Shown here: positions 41,317-50,373 of the stretch, one piece after another
Layout: the number at the start of each line of letters is the position of its first letter
Position numbering within the stretch: the first letter of the stretch is position 1
From: Paenalkalicoccus suaedae
Lineage (GTDB): Bacteria; Bacillota; Bacilli; Bacillales; Salisediminibacteriaceae
Length of the DNA: 64,000 nucleotides
Reading direction: 5' to 3'
Assembly (NCBI RefSeq): GCF_006965545.2
Contig: NZ_CP041372.2
Coordinates: 620,001 to 684,000 of the forward strand
Made by a program: the position numbers and the translations under genes
Notes under the pieces: model-generated
Told to the model about the DNA's origin: nothing
Seen by the model: only the letters and a program-made list of their open reading frames with translations
The model's database searches: none

Positions 41317-42723
41317 CTATTTAATAAATATGGAAACGGCAGTGGCATCATCTTCGTGACTGATGTGTGCTAAGGTCTTAAGGTGCTGATAGACGGCATG
41401 ATAGGAGCCTTTTGTTTGTAAAATACCTGCATCGATAGAGTCAAAAAGACCGTCTGTAACAAGGTGTAGATGATCACCACTGTTAAAACATATCTCATTT
41501 TCCTCAAACGGAATATTTGGAAATAGTCCTAAGAAAGAGCCTGGTGTTTTTACTTTTTTAATAATGCCTTTATGAGAATAGACGAAGTGATTTATACCAG
41601 CAGAAGTATAGCTACCAACTCCAGTATGCACATCTAATTCGACGATGATCGCCGCGGCAAAGTAATCGCTTGTCAGGATTTCCACGCTTTTCGTATTGAT
41701 CTTTTGTAGTTTGGCTGATAAAGAAATAGGTTCCTTACCGACCTGCTCTACTAATAACTGCATAGCGGATGTTTGGATGGCTGCAGGGACTCCATGTCCC
41801 ATCACGTCTAGCAAGTAGATAAATAATCGTTTGCCATTATCAAGCCATAAATAACCAAGGCCATCTCCGCTCACATAATTTGCAGCTTCATAAATCGTTT
41901 TTATCGTTACTTGCTTATTGGCAACAGGAGCAGGCAAAAAGCTTTTTTGCACCTCTCCTGCTACGATAAGCTCCTGCTGTAGGTCCAGTTCTTTAGAGAT
42001 ATCTTTACCGACTAAGATAAAGGTTTGGGAGGAGGGGCGATACGTCAGTCTCCAAATATGTGGAGTGAAGAGCTTGTCTGTTATCATATTCCCTCTAAAC
42101 TGTAGTTCGAGCTTTGATTTGCCCTCTTCCATTAATCTTTGTAGCTTTTCTTCTGGAATGTTGTTGAAAAGCGTTGCTACTTGCTTACCTGGTTTTATGG
42201 AAATTCGCGTAGCTGCTTTGTCTCTCAGTTGTTTATTCCACTTTATTAATCGACCGGATCTATCCATGACAATAATGACATCCTGAAGCGTATCAAGCAT
42301 TTGTTGCTGTTGATTTAGGTGCTGTTTAATTGCTTCCATACCACTATCAGAGTGATCGAACATTGTGGCCAATGTATGAATCAAATCCTCTACTAAAGGG
42401 TTCTCCGCCAATAAACGCTCTTGTGTGTTTTGGGTAAAGAGAACGAAATAAGCATGGAAGATTGTTGAAGGAAGCAGCTTATTACACGATAGATGTTCAC
42501 TAAAAAGACTCGATGAAGGACGGTTATTTATTGTCGAACCTTTATGCTCCTCATATAGGAAGCTAACGTATCCATCTACTGCTTCGAGTGTGAGACCAAC
42601 CTTCTTTATACGTAGTGATGTAGAAGCAATTCGCAACATTCTCTCTAATACAGGCTTTTCTTTAAGTAAGAATACATGTAGCGATTTTGATGTAAGTAGT
42701 AGTTCGGAAGGTACGTTTATCAT
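41317..42723 (-). CDS. PAS-PP2C (SpoIIE/RsbU-type) serine phosphatase
   Basis: This 468-residue protein has a PAS-like domain (about 150-245, VIIVMDRSGRLIKWNKQLRD) and a C-terminal SpoIIE-type PP2C phosphatase (about 255-466): VQKSFLPAPVANK, SGDGLGYLWLDN in place of the usual GGDFYD, LLDVMGHGVPAAIQTS with metal aspartate and glycine-histidine-glycine, and HEDDATAVSIFI. The N-terminal 140 residues are unrecognised. It would dephosphorylate the STAS protein encoded just upstream. The altered GGD-x-x-D site may change metal binding. Confidence 0.85.
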   Translation of the reverse strand: MINVPSELLLTSKSLHVFLLKEKPVLERMLRIASTSLRIKKVGLTLEAVDGYVSFLYEEHKGSTINNRPSSSLFSEHLSCNKLLPSTIFHAYFVLFTQNTQERLLAENPLVEDLIHTLATMFDHSDSGMEAIKQHLNQQQQMLDTLQDVIIVMDRSGRLIKWNKQLRDKAATRISIKPGKQVATLFNNIPEEKLQRLMEEGKSKLELQFRGNMITDKLFTPHIWRLTYRPSSQTFILVGKDISKELDLQQELIVAGEVQKSFLPAPVANKQVTIKTIYEAANYVSGDGLGYLWLDNGKRLFIYLLDVMGHGVPAAIQTSAMQLLVEQVGKEPISLSAKLQKINTKSVEILTSDYFAAAIIVELDVHTGVGSYTSAGINHFVYSHKGIIKKVKTPGSFLGLFPNIPFEENEICFNSGDHLHLVTDGLFDSIDAGILQTKGSYHAVYQHLKTLAHISHEDDATAVSIFIK

Positions 42724-42731
42724 AAGCTTAT

Positions 42732-43037
42732 CTACTCACCCATCTGGAAGACATGGTGAAGCCTTGTTAACGTAAAAATCTCTTTCACGGAACCGCGTGC
42801 ATTTAAAATACGTACCTCGCCATTATTTTGGGTAGCTCGTTTATGTATTGCGACGAGAACACCTAATCCAGCACTATCGATAAACGTCACTTCACTAAAA
42901 TCGAAATGGAAATTTGCTTTTCCTTCCTCTACATATGGAAGGAGTTTTTCGCGTAATAAGGAAGCATCACTTACGTAAACTTCTCCGTGCAACTTCACAT
43001 GCACGTCATTATGTATTAATTTTATTTCCTTGATCAT
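42732..43037 (-). CDS. STAS anti-sigma factor antagonist
   Basis: This 101-residue single STAS-domain protein resembles SpoIIAA and Rsb[21 protein letters not shown] holds the serine that a partner kinase would phosphorylate. It is switched on when the PP2C phosphatase removes the phosphate and then binds the HATPase. The start codon overlaps the MCP stop (ATGA), and the PP2C gene starts 8 nt after it, so the genes are translated together. Confidence 0.9.
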   Translation of the reverse strand: MIKEIKLIHNDVHVKLHGEVYVSDASLLREKLLPYVEEGKANFHFDFSEVTFIDSAGLGVLVAIHKRATQNNGEVRILNARGSVKEIFTLTRLHHVFQMGE

Positions 43038-44410
43038 GCTGATGCCTCCTTTTCTGAATGAAAGATGTCTACTACTTCTGTCAAGTTCGTTGCCATTCGG
43101 CTCATTTCTTCCACATTTGCTGTAATACCTTCAAGCGTTGAATTAGTTTCGTTAGCAGACTCATAAACTTCAATCGCACTCTTTTCTGTACTTTCTACGA
43201 ATGTTGCTAAAAGGTCAATAAGGGAAACGATTTTCTCTGATGTAGCTACCTCTTCTGTTGTGACACTCTTAATTTCATTCATATCTGTTGCAGTGTCTTC
43301 AACCGCTGCAAAGATACGCTCTAACGCTTCACTCGTTTTTGTTACTTCTGCCTCACCGTGAATAACCGATTGTTCATTACGATCAATCGCTGTTACCGTT
43401 TGAGACGTTGTATTTGTTATCTCATTTATGATAGTTGTTACATTATCTGCTTCTTTTGATGTTTGCTCAGCAAGTTTTCGTACTTCATCGGCAACTACTG
43501 CAAAGCCTTTTCCAGCTTCGCCAGCTCGTGCTGCCTCGATAGCTGCGTTTAAAGCTAAAAGATTCGTTTGTTCAGATATTTGGGTAATCGTATCGACAAT
43601 GGAGTGAATTTGTTTTGAATAAGCTTCCAGTGATTCAACTTTTGCTTTTGTTGCAGCTGATTCACGCTTAATATTAGCCATCTGTTCGTGAACGTCGTTT
43701 AATCTATTTCTTCCCGCCTCTGATGCTTCGATCGTGATTGCCGTATTTTTTTCTGCGGCCGTAGCTTTATCTTTTGCAATCTGAATTAAGGACGATAGCT
43801 CTAATAATGCTTGAGAAACCTCTTCTATGGCATTATTCCCATGGGAAGCTTGCATTTTGAGTGTCTCCGCGCTACTTTTTACTTCGTAAGAGGCGGCACT
43901 GATCTCTTCTACGGCAGCGGCGTTTTGTTCGCTTGATTCTGCAACCTCCATGGCGGAGTTTCGAACGGAAGTAATCACTTCTAGCATAGAAGCATTTAAG
44001 CCGTTAACAGTTGTAGCAAGCTGACCTAACTCATCCTTGGATGGTGCCGGGATTTGTTTGGATAAATCGATTCGTTCTCCATGTATGTCATGAAGCGTTC
44101 GATTCATTGCTTGAATAGGCCTAAGCACAACGTATCGTAGGCTAACCAATAAAAATGTGATCATAATGAACAAGTTCACGATAATCGTAAAGTAAGTTCG
44201 TAACAAACTATAAACCTGCGTACCTAACACCTCTAATACTCCTGATGAAAAAATTAACGTTTGGATATACGCGATAGGGGCACCCATTACTAAACTAAAG
44301 ACAGTTGCAGCAATAATTGCTAGAATTAATTTCTTGCGGATGGTCGTTTTAAGCTGATTTTTCAACATGTTTTTGCGCAAACTAGTGTCTGCTTCCATAG
44401 CTAGGTTCAT
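43034..44410 (-). CDS. Methyl-accepting chemotaxis protein with minimal external loop
   Basis: This 458-residue receptor has two hydrophobic segments (about 28-48 and 70-92) with only about 20 residues between them, a HAMP domain ([18 protein letters not shown]), and a long cytoplasmic coiled coil with the conserved tip [32 protein letters not shown] (shown here split: [19 protein letters not shown] then [18 protein letters not shown]). It lacks an external ligand domain, so it may sense membrane or cytoplasmic state. It leads an operon with STAS, PP2C and HATPase genes. AGGAGG precedes the ATG. Confidence 0.92.
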   Translation of the reverse strand: MNLAMEADTSLRKNMLKNQLKTTIRKKLILAIIAATVFSLVMGAPIAYIQTLIFSSGVLEVLGTQVYSLLRTYFTIIVNLFIMITFLLVSLRYVVLRPIQAMNRTLHDIHGERIDLSKQIPAPSKDELGQLATTVNGLNASMLEVITSVRNSAMEVAESSEQNAAAVEEISAASYEVKSSAETLKMQASHGNNAIEEVSQALLELSSLIQIAKDKATAAEKNTAITIEASEAGRNRLNDVHEQMANIKRESAATKAKVESLEAYSKQIHSIVDTITQISEQTNLLALNAAIEAARAGEAGKGFAVVADEVRKLAEQTSKEADNVTTIINEITNTTSQTVTAIDRNEQSVIHGEAEVTKTSEALERIFAAVEDTATDMNEIKSVTTEEVATSEKIVSLIDLLATFVESTEKSAIEVYESANETNSTLEGITANVEEMSRMATNLTEVVDIFHSEKEASA

Positions 44411-44478
44411 GTCTTTTTCCTCCTAAATGTTAGTTTGGGTATATCCAGAGAATAATGTTAGTTAGGCAAATAGATACA

Positions 44479-44498
44479 TTTAGACTCTTAGGTCTAAA
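44479..44498. promoter_or_regulatory. Inverted repeat in divergent MCP / LacI promoter region
   Basis: TTTAGAC-TCTTAG-GTCTAAA is a perfect 7-bp inverted repeat with a 6-nt spacer, about 70 nt upstream of the MCP start and 150 nt upstream of the LacI gene. No T-run follows, so an operator is more likely than a terminator. Confidence 0.45.
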
Positions 44499-44648
44499 GA
44501 TACACTATAAAGGAGAATAAAGCCACTTATATTTAAGAATTTTGGCAAAATATCGTTCGACATAACTATAATTACTTAGGGAAGCTAAAAGACTTGTGAG
44601 GGAAAGTTCCGAGGTGTTAGAATTTTAAATTAGAAGTGAGGTGAGGAA

Positions 44649-45638
44649 ATGGTAACAATTAATGATATCGCCAAACGAGCTGGAGTCTCACGAACGACTG
44701 TATCTCGAGTTATAAACAATTCAGGATATGTGAGTGAAGCGTCAAAAAGACGAATCATGACAGCTATTGAGGAGACCGGATACGTACCAAGCGAGCAAGC
44801 CAAATCTCTTCGACTAAAACGCACGAAGGTAATTGGTGTCATTTTACCTAAAATTAGCACCGAAACATCCAGTCGCGTTGTAGATGGAATAAATAGCGAA
44901 TTAAATAGCAACGGCTATCAAATACTATTAGCAAGCTCTGATTTATCGATGGAAAGAGAGATCGAGCATCTAAAGCTGCTTCAAAGCAGACGTGTAGATG
45001 GAATAATCCTAGTAGCAACGAATAGAGAACAGCCACTTTTAAACGCTATTCATCAAGCGGAGGTCCCTGTTGTCGTACTAGGACAGGATATTAAAGGAAA
45101 CTCATCAGTGTTGTACGATGATTACCATGCAGCAAAGGCAGTTATGAACGCGATTTTTGCCAAAGGACATAAAAAAATTGGGTTTATCGGTGTACATGAA
45201 CAGGACCAGGCTGTCGGCGTCGAACGTAAACAAGCTTACCTAGATGCGATGGCTGAAAGTGGGGTAACGATTGAGGAGGGATGGATGCAAGAGGCGATTT
45301 TCGATATCGACTCTGGTGCAACAGCTACTAAACAAATGATGCAGTCTTTAGTTAAGCCAACCGCCATTTTTGCAGTAACCGATCGTCTAGCAATCGGTGC
45401 GATGCAATACTTACAAGCAAATGGCTTGAAGATTCCTGAAGATATTGCCATTATAGGAATAGGGGCATCAGATTTATCTAAATATGTGACTCCTTCCTTA
45501 TCAACTGTGGATTATTTCCATGAAGAGGCGGGTATACTGTCAGCGAGGCTTTTACTAAACAACCTCCAAAATGGTGAAAAAAAAGTCGAAAAATCTCTTA
45601 TGAGGTATAGACTTATTGAACGAAATAGTTTAGTATAG
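44649..45638 (+). CDS. LacI family regulator of the sucrose-type PTS gene
   Basis: This 329-residue repressor has the LacI helix-turn-helix VTINDIAKRAGVSRTTVSRV (2-21), hinge GYVPSEQAKSLRLKRTKVIG and the effector domain with RRVDGIILVATN, AVGVERKQAYLDAM and ILIGIG-like AIIGIGASDLSKYVTPSLST. It is like ScrR/SacR regulators and lies before the PTS gene, with two operator candidates between them. GAAGTGAGGTGAGG precedes the ATG. Confidence 0.9.
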   Translation: MVTINDIAKRAGVSRTTVSRVINNSGYVSEASKRRIMTAIEETGYVPSEQAKSLRLKRTKVIGVILPKISTETSSRVVDGINSELNSNGYQILLASSDLSMEREIEHLKLLQSRRVDGIILVATNREQPLLNAIHQAEVPVVVLGQDIKGNSSVLYDDYHAAKAVMNAIFAKGHKKIGFIGVHEQDQAVGVERKQAYLDAMAESGVTIEEGWMQEAIFDIDSGATATKQMMQSLVKPTAIFAVTDRLAIGAMQYLQANGLKIPEDIAIIGIGASDLSKYVTPSLSTVDYFHEEAGILSARLLLNNLQNGEKKVEKSLMRYRLIERNSLV

Positions 45639-45641
45639 TCA

Positions 45642-45655
45642 TGGAATCGATTACA
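45642..45655 (+). promoter_or_regulatory. Operator 1 for LacI/CcpA-family protein
   Basis: TGGAATCGATTACA has a central palindrome AATCGATT. With the preceding A it matches the cre consensus WTGNAANCGNWNNCW, so it could serve the local LacI repressor, CcpA, or both. Confidence 0.6.
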
Positions 45656-45681
45656 TAAGCGATTTATTCTTTTTAAATCTT

Positions 45682-45699
45682 TGTGGAATCGATTACACA
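45682..45699 (+). promoter_or_regulatory. Operator 2 for LacI/CcpA-family protein
   Basis: TGTGGAATCGATTACACA repeats operator 1 with an extended palindrome. Its centre is 42 nt (four helical turns) from operator 1, suitable for cooperative binding or looping, and it lies about 45 nt before the PTS gene. Confidence 0.7.
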
Positions 45700-45741
45700 A
45701 CGCTGTTATTTTTTATAAAATTTATATAGGAGGGTTCTATC

Positions 45742-47145
45742 ATGTCAGATGAAAACCGCCGCATAGCGGAAGAACTGATTGAAGCCATAGGTGGAAAAGA
45801 AAACATTGATACTGCCGCTCACTGTGCGACACGTCTTCGCCTTATGGTAAAAGACAAGGAAAAGATCGATCAAGAGAAGGTAGAGGAGATTGACAAGGTT
45901 AAGGGAGCGTTTTATAACTCCGGTCAGTACCAAGTCATCTTTGGAACTGGTACAGTAAACCGAATTCACGAGCAAGTTATCGGTCTAGGTGTATCAGAAT
46001 CGTCAAAAGGTGAGCAAAAAGAAGAAGTAAAGCAACAAGGCAACAAGTTCCAGCGCTTATTGCGTACATTCGGTGACATTTTCGTTCCGATCATTCCAGT
46101 ACTCGTAGCAACTGGTCTTTTCATGGGGTTCCGTGGACTCGTTACACAACCGGAAATCCTGGCCCTTTTTGGATTAACACCTGATTCTATTTCTGATAAC
46201 TTCCTATTATATACAAACGTATTAACGGATACGGCATTTGCTTTCTTACCAGCGCTCATAGCCTGGTCGACCTTCCGCGTATTTGGAGGTAGTCCGGTTA
46301 TCGGTATTGTGCTCGGACTTATGCTCGTTAACCCTGCGCTTCCAAATGCGTATGACGTAGGTTCTGGCGATGCTGAACCTCTTCGATTCTTAGAATTCAT
46401 TCCAGTAGTAGGCTATCAAGGATCCGTAATCCCAGCCTTCATCGCAGGTTTCTTAGGGGCTAAGCTCGAAAAATGGTTGAGAAACCGTATTCCAGAAGCA
46501 TTGGATCTTATCTTAACACCGTTCTTAACGTTACTTATTATGATCACAGCAGCACTTTTCGTACTTGGTCCAATTTTCTCAGCAGTAGAAGCAGGAATCA
46601 TGGCAGGAGCAAGCTTCGTTCTTGAGCTACCATTTGGTTTAAGTGGTCTAATTATTGGGGGACTTCACCAAGTAATCGTTATTACAGGGGTTCACCACTT
46701 ATTCAACTTATTTGAAATCAGGCTTCTTGCAGACAATGGCTTAAACCCATTTAACGCATTAATCACAGCTGGTATCGCAGCGCAGGGTGGTGCAGCACTT
46801 GCAGTTGGTCTTAAGACAAAATCTGCAAAGCTAAAAGCACTTGCTTTACCATCATCTTTATCTGCATTCTTAGGTATTACTGAGCCCGCTATCTTTGGTG
46901 TAAACTTACGCTACGGGAAGCCATTCTTAATGGGGCTTGCAGGTGGTGCTGCAGGTGGTTTCTTCGCAGCTTTATTCAACCTAGAAGCTACTGGTATGGC
47001 GATTACGGTAATTCCAGGAATACTCCTTTACATTGGGGAACTGAACACATTGTTGCTATACGGTATTACAAACATTATTGCAATCGGTGTAGCATTCGCC
47101 TTAACATGGGCATTCGGATACTCTGACAAGCAACTAAATAACTAA
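45742..47145 (+). CDS. sacP: Sucrose-type PTS permease IIBC
   Basis: This 467-residue permease of the glucose/sucrose PTS superfamily has IIB at the N-terminus with the phosphocysteine in TAAHCATRLRLMVKDKEKID, then FYNSGQYQVIFGTGTVNRIH, a linker near 90-105, and IIC with about ten membrane segments (FVPIIPVLVATGLFMGF; GLHQVIVITGVHHLFNLFEI; GITEPAIFGVNLRYGKP). Layout and motifs are those of sucrose permeases. There is no IIA domain, so phosphate must come from another permease's IIA. No sucrose-6-phosphate hydrolase is adjacent. TAGGAGGG precedes the ATG. Confidence 0.88.
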   Translation: MSDENRRIAEELIEAIGGKENIDTAAHCATRLRLMVKDKEKIDQEKVEEIDKVKGAFYNSGQYQVIFGTGTVNRIHEQVIGLGVSESSKGEQKEEVKQQGNKFQRLLRTFGDIFVPIIPVLVATGLFMGFRGLVTQPEILALFGLTPDSISDNFLLYTNVLTDTAFAFLPALIAWSTFRVFGGSPVIGIVLGLMLVNPALPNAYDVGSGDAEPLRFLEFIPVVGYQGSVIPAFIAGFLGAKLEKWLRNRIPEALDLILTPFLTLLIMITAALFVLGPIFSAVEAGIMAGASFVLELPFGLSGLIIGGLHQVIVITGVHHLFNLFEIRLLADNGLNPFNALITAGIAAQGGAALAVGLKTKSAKLKALALPSSLSAFLGITEPAIFGVNLRYGKPFLMGLAGGAAGGFFAALFNLEATGMAITVIPGILLYIGELNTLLLYGITNIIAIGVAFALTWAFGYSDKQLNN

Positions 47146-47157
47146 TCGATCGACATG

Positions 47158-47187
47158 ATCCCGCTACGGAGCTAGCGGGATTTTTTT
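47158..47187 (+). terminator. Terminator of the PTS gene
   Basis: ATCCCGCTA and TAGCGGGAT form a 9-bp stem with a 6-nt loop and TTTTTT. Confidence 0.88.
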
Positions 47188-47232
47188 GTGTTTTTGAGGA
47201 AAGGGGGTGTGGTGGACTAAGCGAAGTGGACG

Positions 47233-47428
47233 GAGGTGCATACGAAAGTATAAGGAACAAACGAGGTACGAGGAGACTCAAACCATGTGTCAGTAGGTTC
47301 AAACCGTGTGTCAGTAGGCTCAAACAAAGGTGAAGGAGGAACAAACAAGGTGGACGGAGGTGCATACGAAAGTAGGAGGAACAAACAAGGTAGACGGAGG
47401 CACAAACAGAAGTTAAAGGTACAAATAC
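47233..47428. repeat. Intergenic box array E (21/19-nt period, convergent gap)
   Basis: Ten boxes of GGTGCATAC, GGAACAAAC, GACTCAAAC, GGTTCAAAC, GGCTCAAAC type start at 47235, 47254, 47275, 47296, 47317, 47338, 47359, 47378, 47399 and 47418. Spacings are 21 nt except three of 19. A GTGGACGGAGGTGCATACGA segment occurs twice. It fills the gap between the 3' ends of the PTS gene and terC. Confidence 0.75.
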
Positions 47429-47448
47429 GGCACAATTCCCTGCTGCAC

Positions 47449-47485
47449 CAAAAAACGTGAATCCCCATCTAGGAGATCCACGTTT
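47449..47485 (-). terminator. Terminator of terC
   Basis: On the minus strand AAACGTGGATCTCC pairs with GGGGATTCACGTTT (two mismatches) and TTTTGG follows. Confidence 0.75.
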
Positions 47486-47498
47486 CATTAACCTTCTA

Positions 47499-48272
47499 TT
47501 AAAGCTTTTTTACTTGTGGTTTTACTTCAACCCTTTTTCCTCTCGACCAAGGGAAGCTGTCCCAGAAGAACCCTCCTATGAATACGGTCAACAGGACTCC
47601 CCAGAAAAGGGCTTTCCATAAAAGACTGTGTGGAAAGTGGTAATCTAGGACTCCGATCGCAGGATGTGCGAGTGTGTAAACGAGAAGCTTTACACCAACC
47701 CAGCCTACGATCAGATACGATACGTGCTCAAGCTGTGGTCGCTTCTCTAATAAGCGAATGAACCAGTGAGCGGCGAAGCGCATCATTGTAATTCCGGCAA
47801 GACCGGCAATAAAGATAACAGCGAAGTGGCCACCGTCCATGCCTCCAACTGTTGGTAATCCTGAAGCAGGTAATACAACGGCAAGAGCAACAGCTGCTAA
47901 GATAGAGTCTACTGCAAAAGCAATATCCGCGAGCTCTACCTTAAAGACGGTTTTCCAAAATCCGTCCGTACTTGGGCGAAGGCGATGCTGTACTTGCTTA
48001 CGAACAAAGTGATTAATACATAGGAAGAGGAGATACGCGGCCCCAATGGCCTGCACTTGCCATACGTCTACAAGAAACGAGATCATAAACAGAGAAGCAA
48101 AGCGAAAGACAAATGCTCCGAACAGTCCATAAAACAACGCTTTCTTACGTTTTTCCTCCGGTAAATGCTTGACCATCATCGCGAGCACGAGCGCATTGTC
48201 TGCGGCGAGTAGTCCTTCGAGAGCGATTAAAACGAGTAGTGTCCAACCGTATTCCATCAATAATGCCACCAT
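47499..48272 (-). CDS. TerC family membrane protein (manganese exporter, YkoY-like)
   Basis: This 257-residue protein has seven or eight membrane segments with the TerC acidic motifs LEGLLAADNALVLAMMVKHL (about 18-37) and VELADIAFAVDSILAAVALA (about 111-130), whose aspartates and glutamate bind the cation. TerC proteins of Bacillus (YceF, YkoY) export manganese for metallation of exported enzymes. ATG 48272 lies 8 nt after AAGGGG; ATG 48278 is too close. A yybP-ykoY riboswitch precedes it, in agreement with manganese-dependent expression. Confidence 0.93.
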   Translation of the reverse strand: MVALLMEYGWTLLVLIALEGLLAADNALVLAMMVKHLPEEKRKKALFYGLFGAFVFRFASLFMISFLVDVWQVQAIGAAYLLFLCINHFVRKQVQHRLRPSTDGFWKTVFKVELADIAFAVDSILAAVALAVVLPASGLPTVGGMDGGHFAVIFIAGLAGITMMRFAAHWFIRLLEKRPQLEHVSYLIVGWVGVKLLVYTLAHPAIGVLDYHFPHSLLWKALFWGVLLTVFIGGFFWDSFPWSRGKRVEVKPQVKKL

Positions 48273-48306
48273 TTCCATTACCCCTTTTAGTCAATTTGAG
48301 GTAAAA

Positions 48307-48425
48307 GAAAAAGACCTTTACCTCAGCGGTAAAGGTCTTGCCGGCAGCAATTTGCTGTCCGAATGAACCGAGGGAGGTTTTCCCTGTAATGACGACTCAT
48401 TCGATTATGGCTACTCCCCTTTAGT
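48307..48425 (-). ncRNA. yybP-ykoY manganese riboswitch with expression-platform terminator
   Basis: On the minus strand the leader begins AAAGGGGAGTAGCC, the hallmark of this riboswitch class, then has the paired arms and the conserved purine-rich loops, and ends with GCCGGCAAGACC. AAGACCTTTACC and GGTAAAGGTCTT then form a 12-bp terminator with TTTTTC. Manganese should prevent termination and turn on terC. Confidence 0.9.
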
Positions 48426-48485
48426 TGTTACGAGTAGTATAAGGAAAATCGTGGCAAACGTCAATCATATTTTTTACGTTCCATA

Positions 48486-50333
48486 TTATTTATCTTCTTT
48501 ACGAGATGGATCCACATTCTTCTCTTCTTCCGAAGAAGAGAAGTCTTCTCGTAGATCTTCATATATTTTCTCTTTAAACTCTTCGTACACTTCTTCTTTA
48601 ATATCGTCGTATACCTCATCTTTTACTTGTTCATATACTTCTTCTTTGACCTCTTCCTTGATCTCTTGCTTCACTTCTTTATAAACGTCTTCTTTCATAT
48701 CATCATAAACATCGTCGCGGAAGTCTTCTTTGAAGTCATCGTATACATTATCTTTCATGCCGCCGTATACTTCTTTTTTAACACGACGACGCTCTCTAAA
48801 TTTCGTTCTTATACCATCTGCTTTTAAATCCTTTGTCATCATCACAATGAGCGACGCAAGCATGACGACCATGACCAAGGCAAACGGCAAGGCGGCTATG
48901 ATAGAGGCAGTTTGCAAGCCGTCGAGTCCACCACTAATTAATAGAACAGATGCTGTACCAGCAATTAAGAAGCCCCAAACAACTTTTACCCAAAGCTTAG
49001 GATCTAAACTACCGTTACTTGTCATGGCACCTAGTACGTAAGACGCCGAGTCTGCTGATGTGATAAAGAAAATGAGGATCAATAACACAGCTAGCATACT
49101 CATAACGGTGCTAAGAGGTAGCTGGCTTAACGTGGCGAACAAGGCAAGTTCTACCTCTCCACCATCACCAACAACCATATCACCGATCGTTTCATTACCG
49201 CTTAAAATCATATTTAGAGCAGTTCCACCAAAAGCAGTGAACCATACTGCAGCTAAGATAGAAGGGACGATAAGTACGCCTGCTACAAACTCACGAATCG
49301 TACGTCCGCGAGAAATACGAGCGATAAATATCCCCATAAATGGTGCCCAGGAAATGTGCCATGCCCAGAAGAAGATCGTATTGTTGCCTAACCATTCTCC
49401 ATCGCCAAAGGGATTTAAATCTAAACTCATCGTTGTCACGTTTGATATGTAGCCACCAATTGTTGTGACAAAGCTTTGTGCGATAAATAGCGTAGGGCCA
49501 GTAATGATAACAAACAATAAAAGGATTCCAGCGACACTTAAATTAATATTACTTAATATCTTAATTCCTTTATTTACGCCCGTTGCGGCGGAAAAGATGA
49601 ATAAAATAGTCACAATGATGATAATCGTAAACTGAGTCATGGATGTATTTTGAATAGGCTCAAACAAATAAGAGAGCCCGCCTGAAATTTGCAAGGCGCT
49701 AAGTCCAAATGTTGTGGCAACACCCGTAGCAGTAGCAAGTACGGCTAAAACATCAATCGCTTTACCAAATGGTCCATATGCTTTATCTCCAATTAAGGGA
49801 TGGAAAGCAGAACTAATAAGTGCAGGTTGTCCTTTGCGGAACTGTACATAAGCAAGCGTTAATGCTACTAACGAGAAGATAGCCCAAGGATGCAGCGCCC
49901 AGTGAAATACACCGTAGCGAAGCCCGGCAGTGGCTAACTCTCCCTCTGATGCTCCTACAAAATCTGGATGTGGATCATAAAAATAAAGTACTGGTTCGGC
50001 TACACCCCAAAAGATAAAGCCTACTCCGATCCCGGCAGAAAATAGCATACCGAGCCAAGTGAAAAAGTTGTACTCCGGTCTCTCGTCTGGCTTCCCAAGT
50101 CGAAGCTTTCCATAAGGACTGATTGCTAAAAAGAGTACAAATAAAATGAATAGTGCAGTTGAAAGCATGTAGAACCAACCGAAGTTATCAAGCGTAAACG
50201 CTAACCCCGCGCTTGATGCATTCTCCAGTGAACCCGGACCAAAGAAGCCCCATAAAACAAACAATAGAACAATTGGTGCTGCAATGAAAAATACAATGCT
50301 TGGCTTTTTTGTTTCATACGAATAATTGGCCAT
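48486..50333 (-). CDS. BCCT family transporter with long repetitive acidic C-terminus
   Basis: This 615-residue carrier imports glycine betaine, choline or carnitine. It has twelve membrane segments and BCCT signatures: SAGIGVGFIFWGVAEPVLYF (about 88-107), LHPWAIFSLVALTLAYVQF and the helix-8 substrate motif WAWHISWAPFMGIFIARISR. After the last membrane segment (about 515) comes a hydrophilic tail of about 95 residues in which E/D-V-Y-D/E-D/E-x-K repeats (DDVYDDMKEDVYKEVKQ, EVYEQVKDEVYDDIKE). Such tails sense ions or osmolarity in BetP, but there they are basic. The start codon has no good Shine-Dalgarno site; an inverted repeat lies just upstream. Confidence 0.92.
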   Translation of the reverse strand: MANYSYETKKPSIVFFIAAPIVLLFVLWGFFGPGSLENASSAGLAFTLDNFGWFYMLSTALFILFVLFLAISPYGKLRLGKPDERPEYNFFTWLGMLFSAGIGVGFIFWGVAEPVLYFYDPHPDFVGASEGELATAGLRYGVFHWALHPWAIFSLVALTLAYVQFRKGQPALISSAFHPLIGDKAYGPFGKAIDVLAVLATATGVATTFGLSALQISGGLSYLFEPIQNTSMTQFTIIIIVTILFIFSAATGVNKGIKILSNINLSVAGILLLFVIITGPTLFIAQSFVTTIGGYISNVTTMSLDLNPFGDGEWLGNNTIFFWAWHISWAPFMGIFIARISRGRTIREFVAGVLIVPSILAAVWFTAFGGTALNMILSGNETIGDMVVGDGGEVELALFATLSQLPLSTVMSMLAVLLILIFFITSADSASYVLGAMTSNGSLDPKLWVKVVWGFLIAGTASVLLISGGLDGLQTASIIAALPFALVMVVMLASLIVMMTKDLKADGIRTKFRERRRVKKEVYGGMKDNVYDDFKEDFRDDVYDDMKEDVYKEVKQEIKEEVKEEVYEQVKDEVYDDIKEEVYEEFKEKIYEDLREDFSSSEEEKNVDPSRKEDK

Positions 50334-50346
50334 AGTATGTTGTTGT

Positions 50347-50373
50347 ACCTAACAGATCAAATTTGTTAGGTAA
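50347..50373 (-). promoter_or_regulatory. Inverted repeat just before the BCCT gene
   Basis: TACCTAAC and GTTAGGTA form an 8-bp inverted repeat with an 11-nt spacer, 13 nt before the start codon and containing the only AGG near it. It may be an operator or a translational control hairpin. Confidence 0.5.

Noticed and set aside
47075-47488. 137-codon and nested 83-codon frames on the minus strand
   Set aside because: They read through array E and a terminator; their leucine-rich repeats arise from the DNA repeat.
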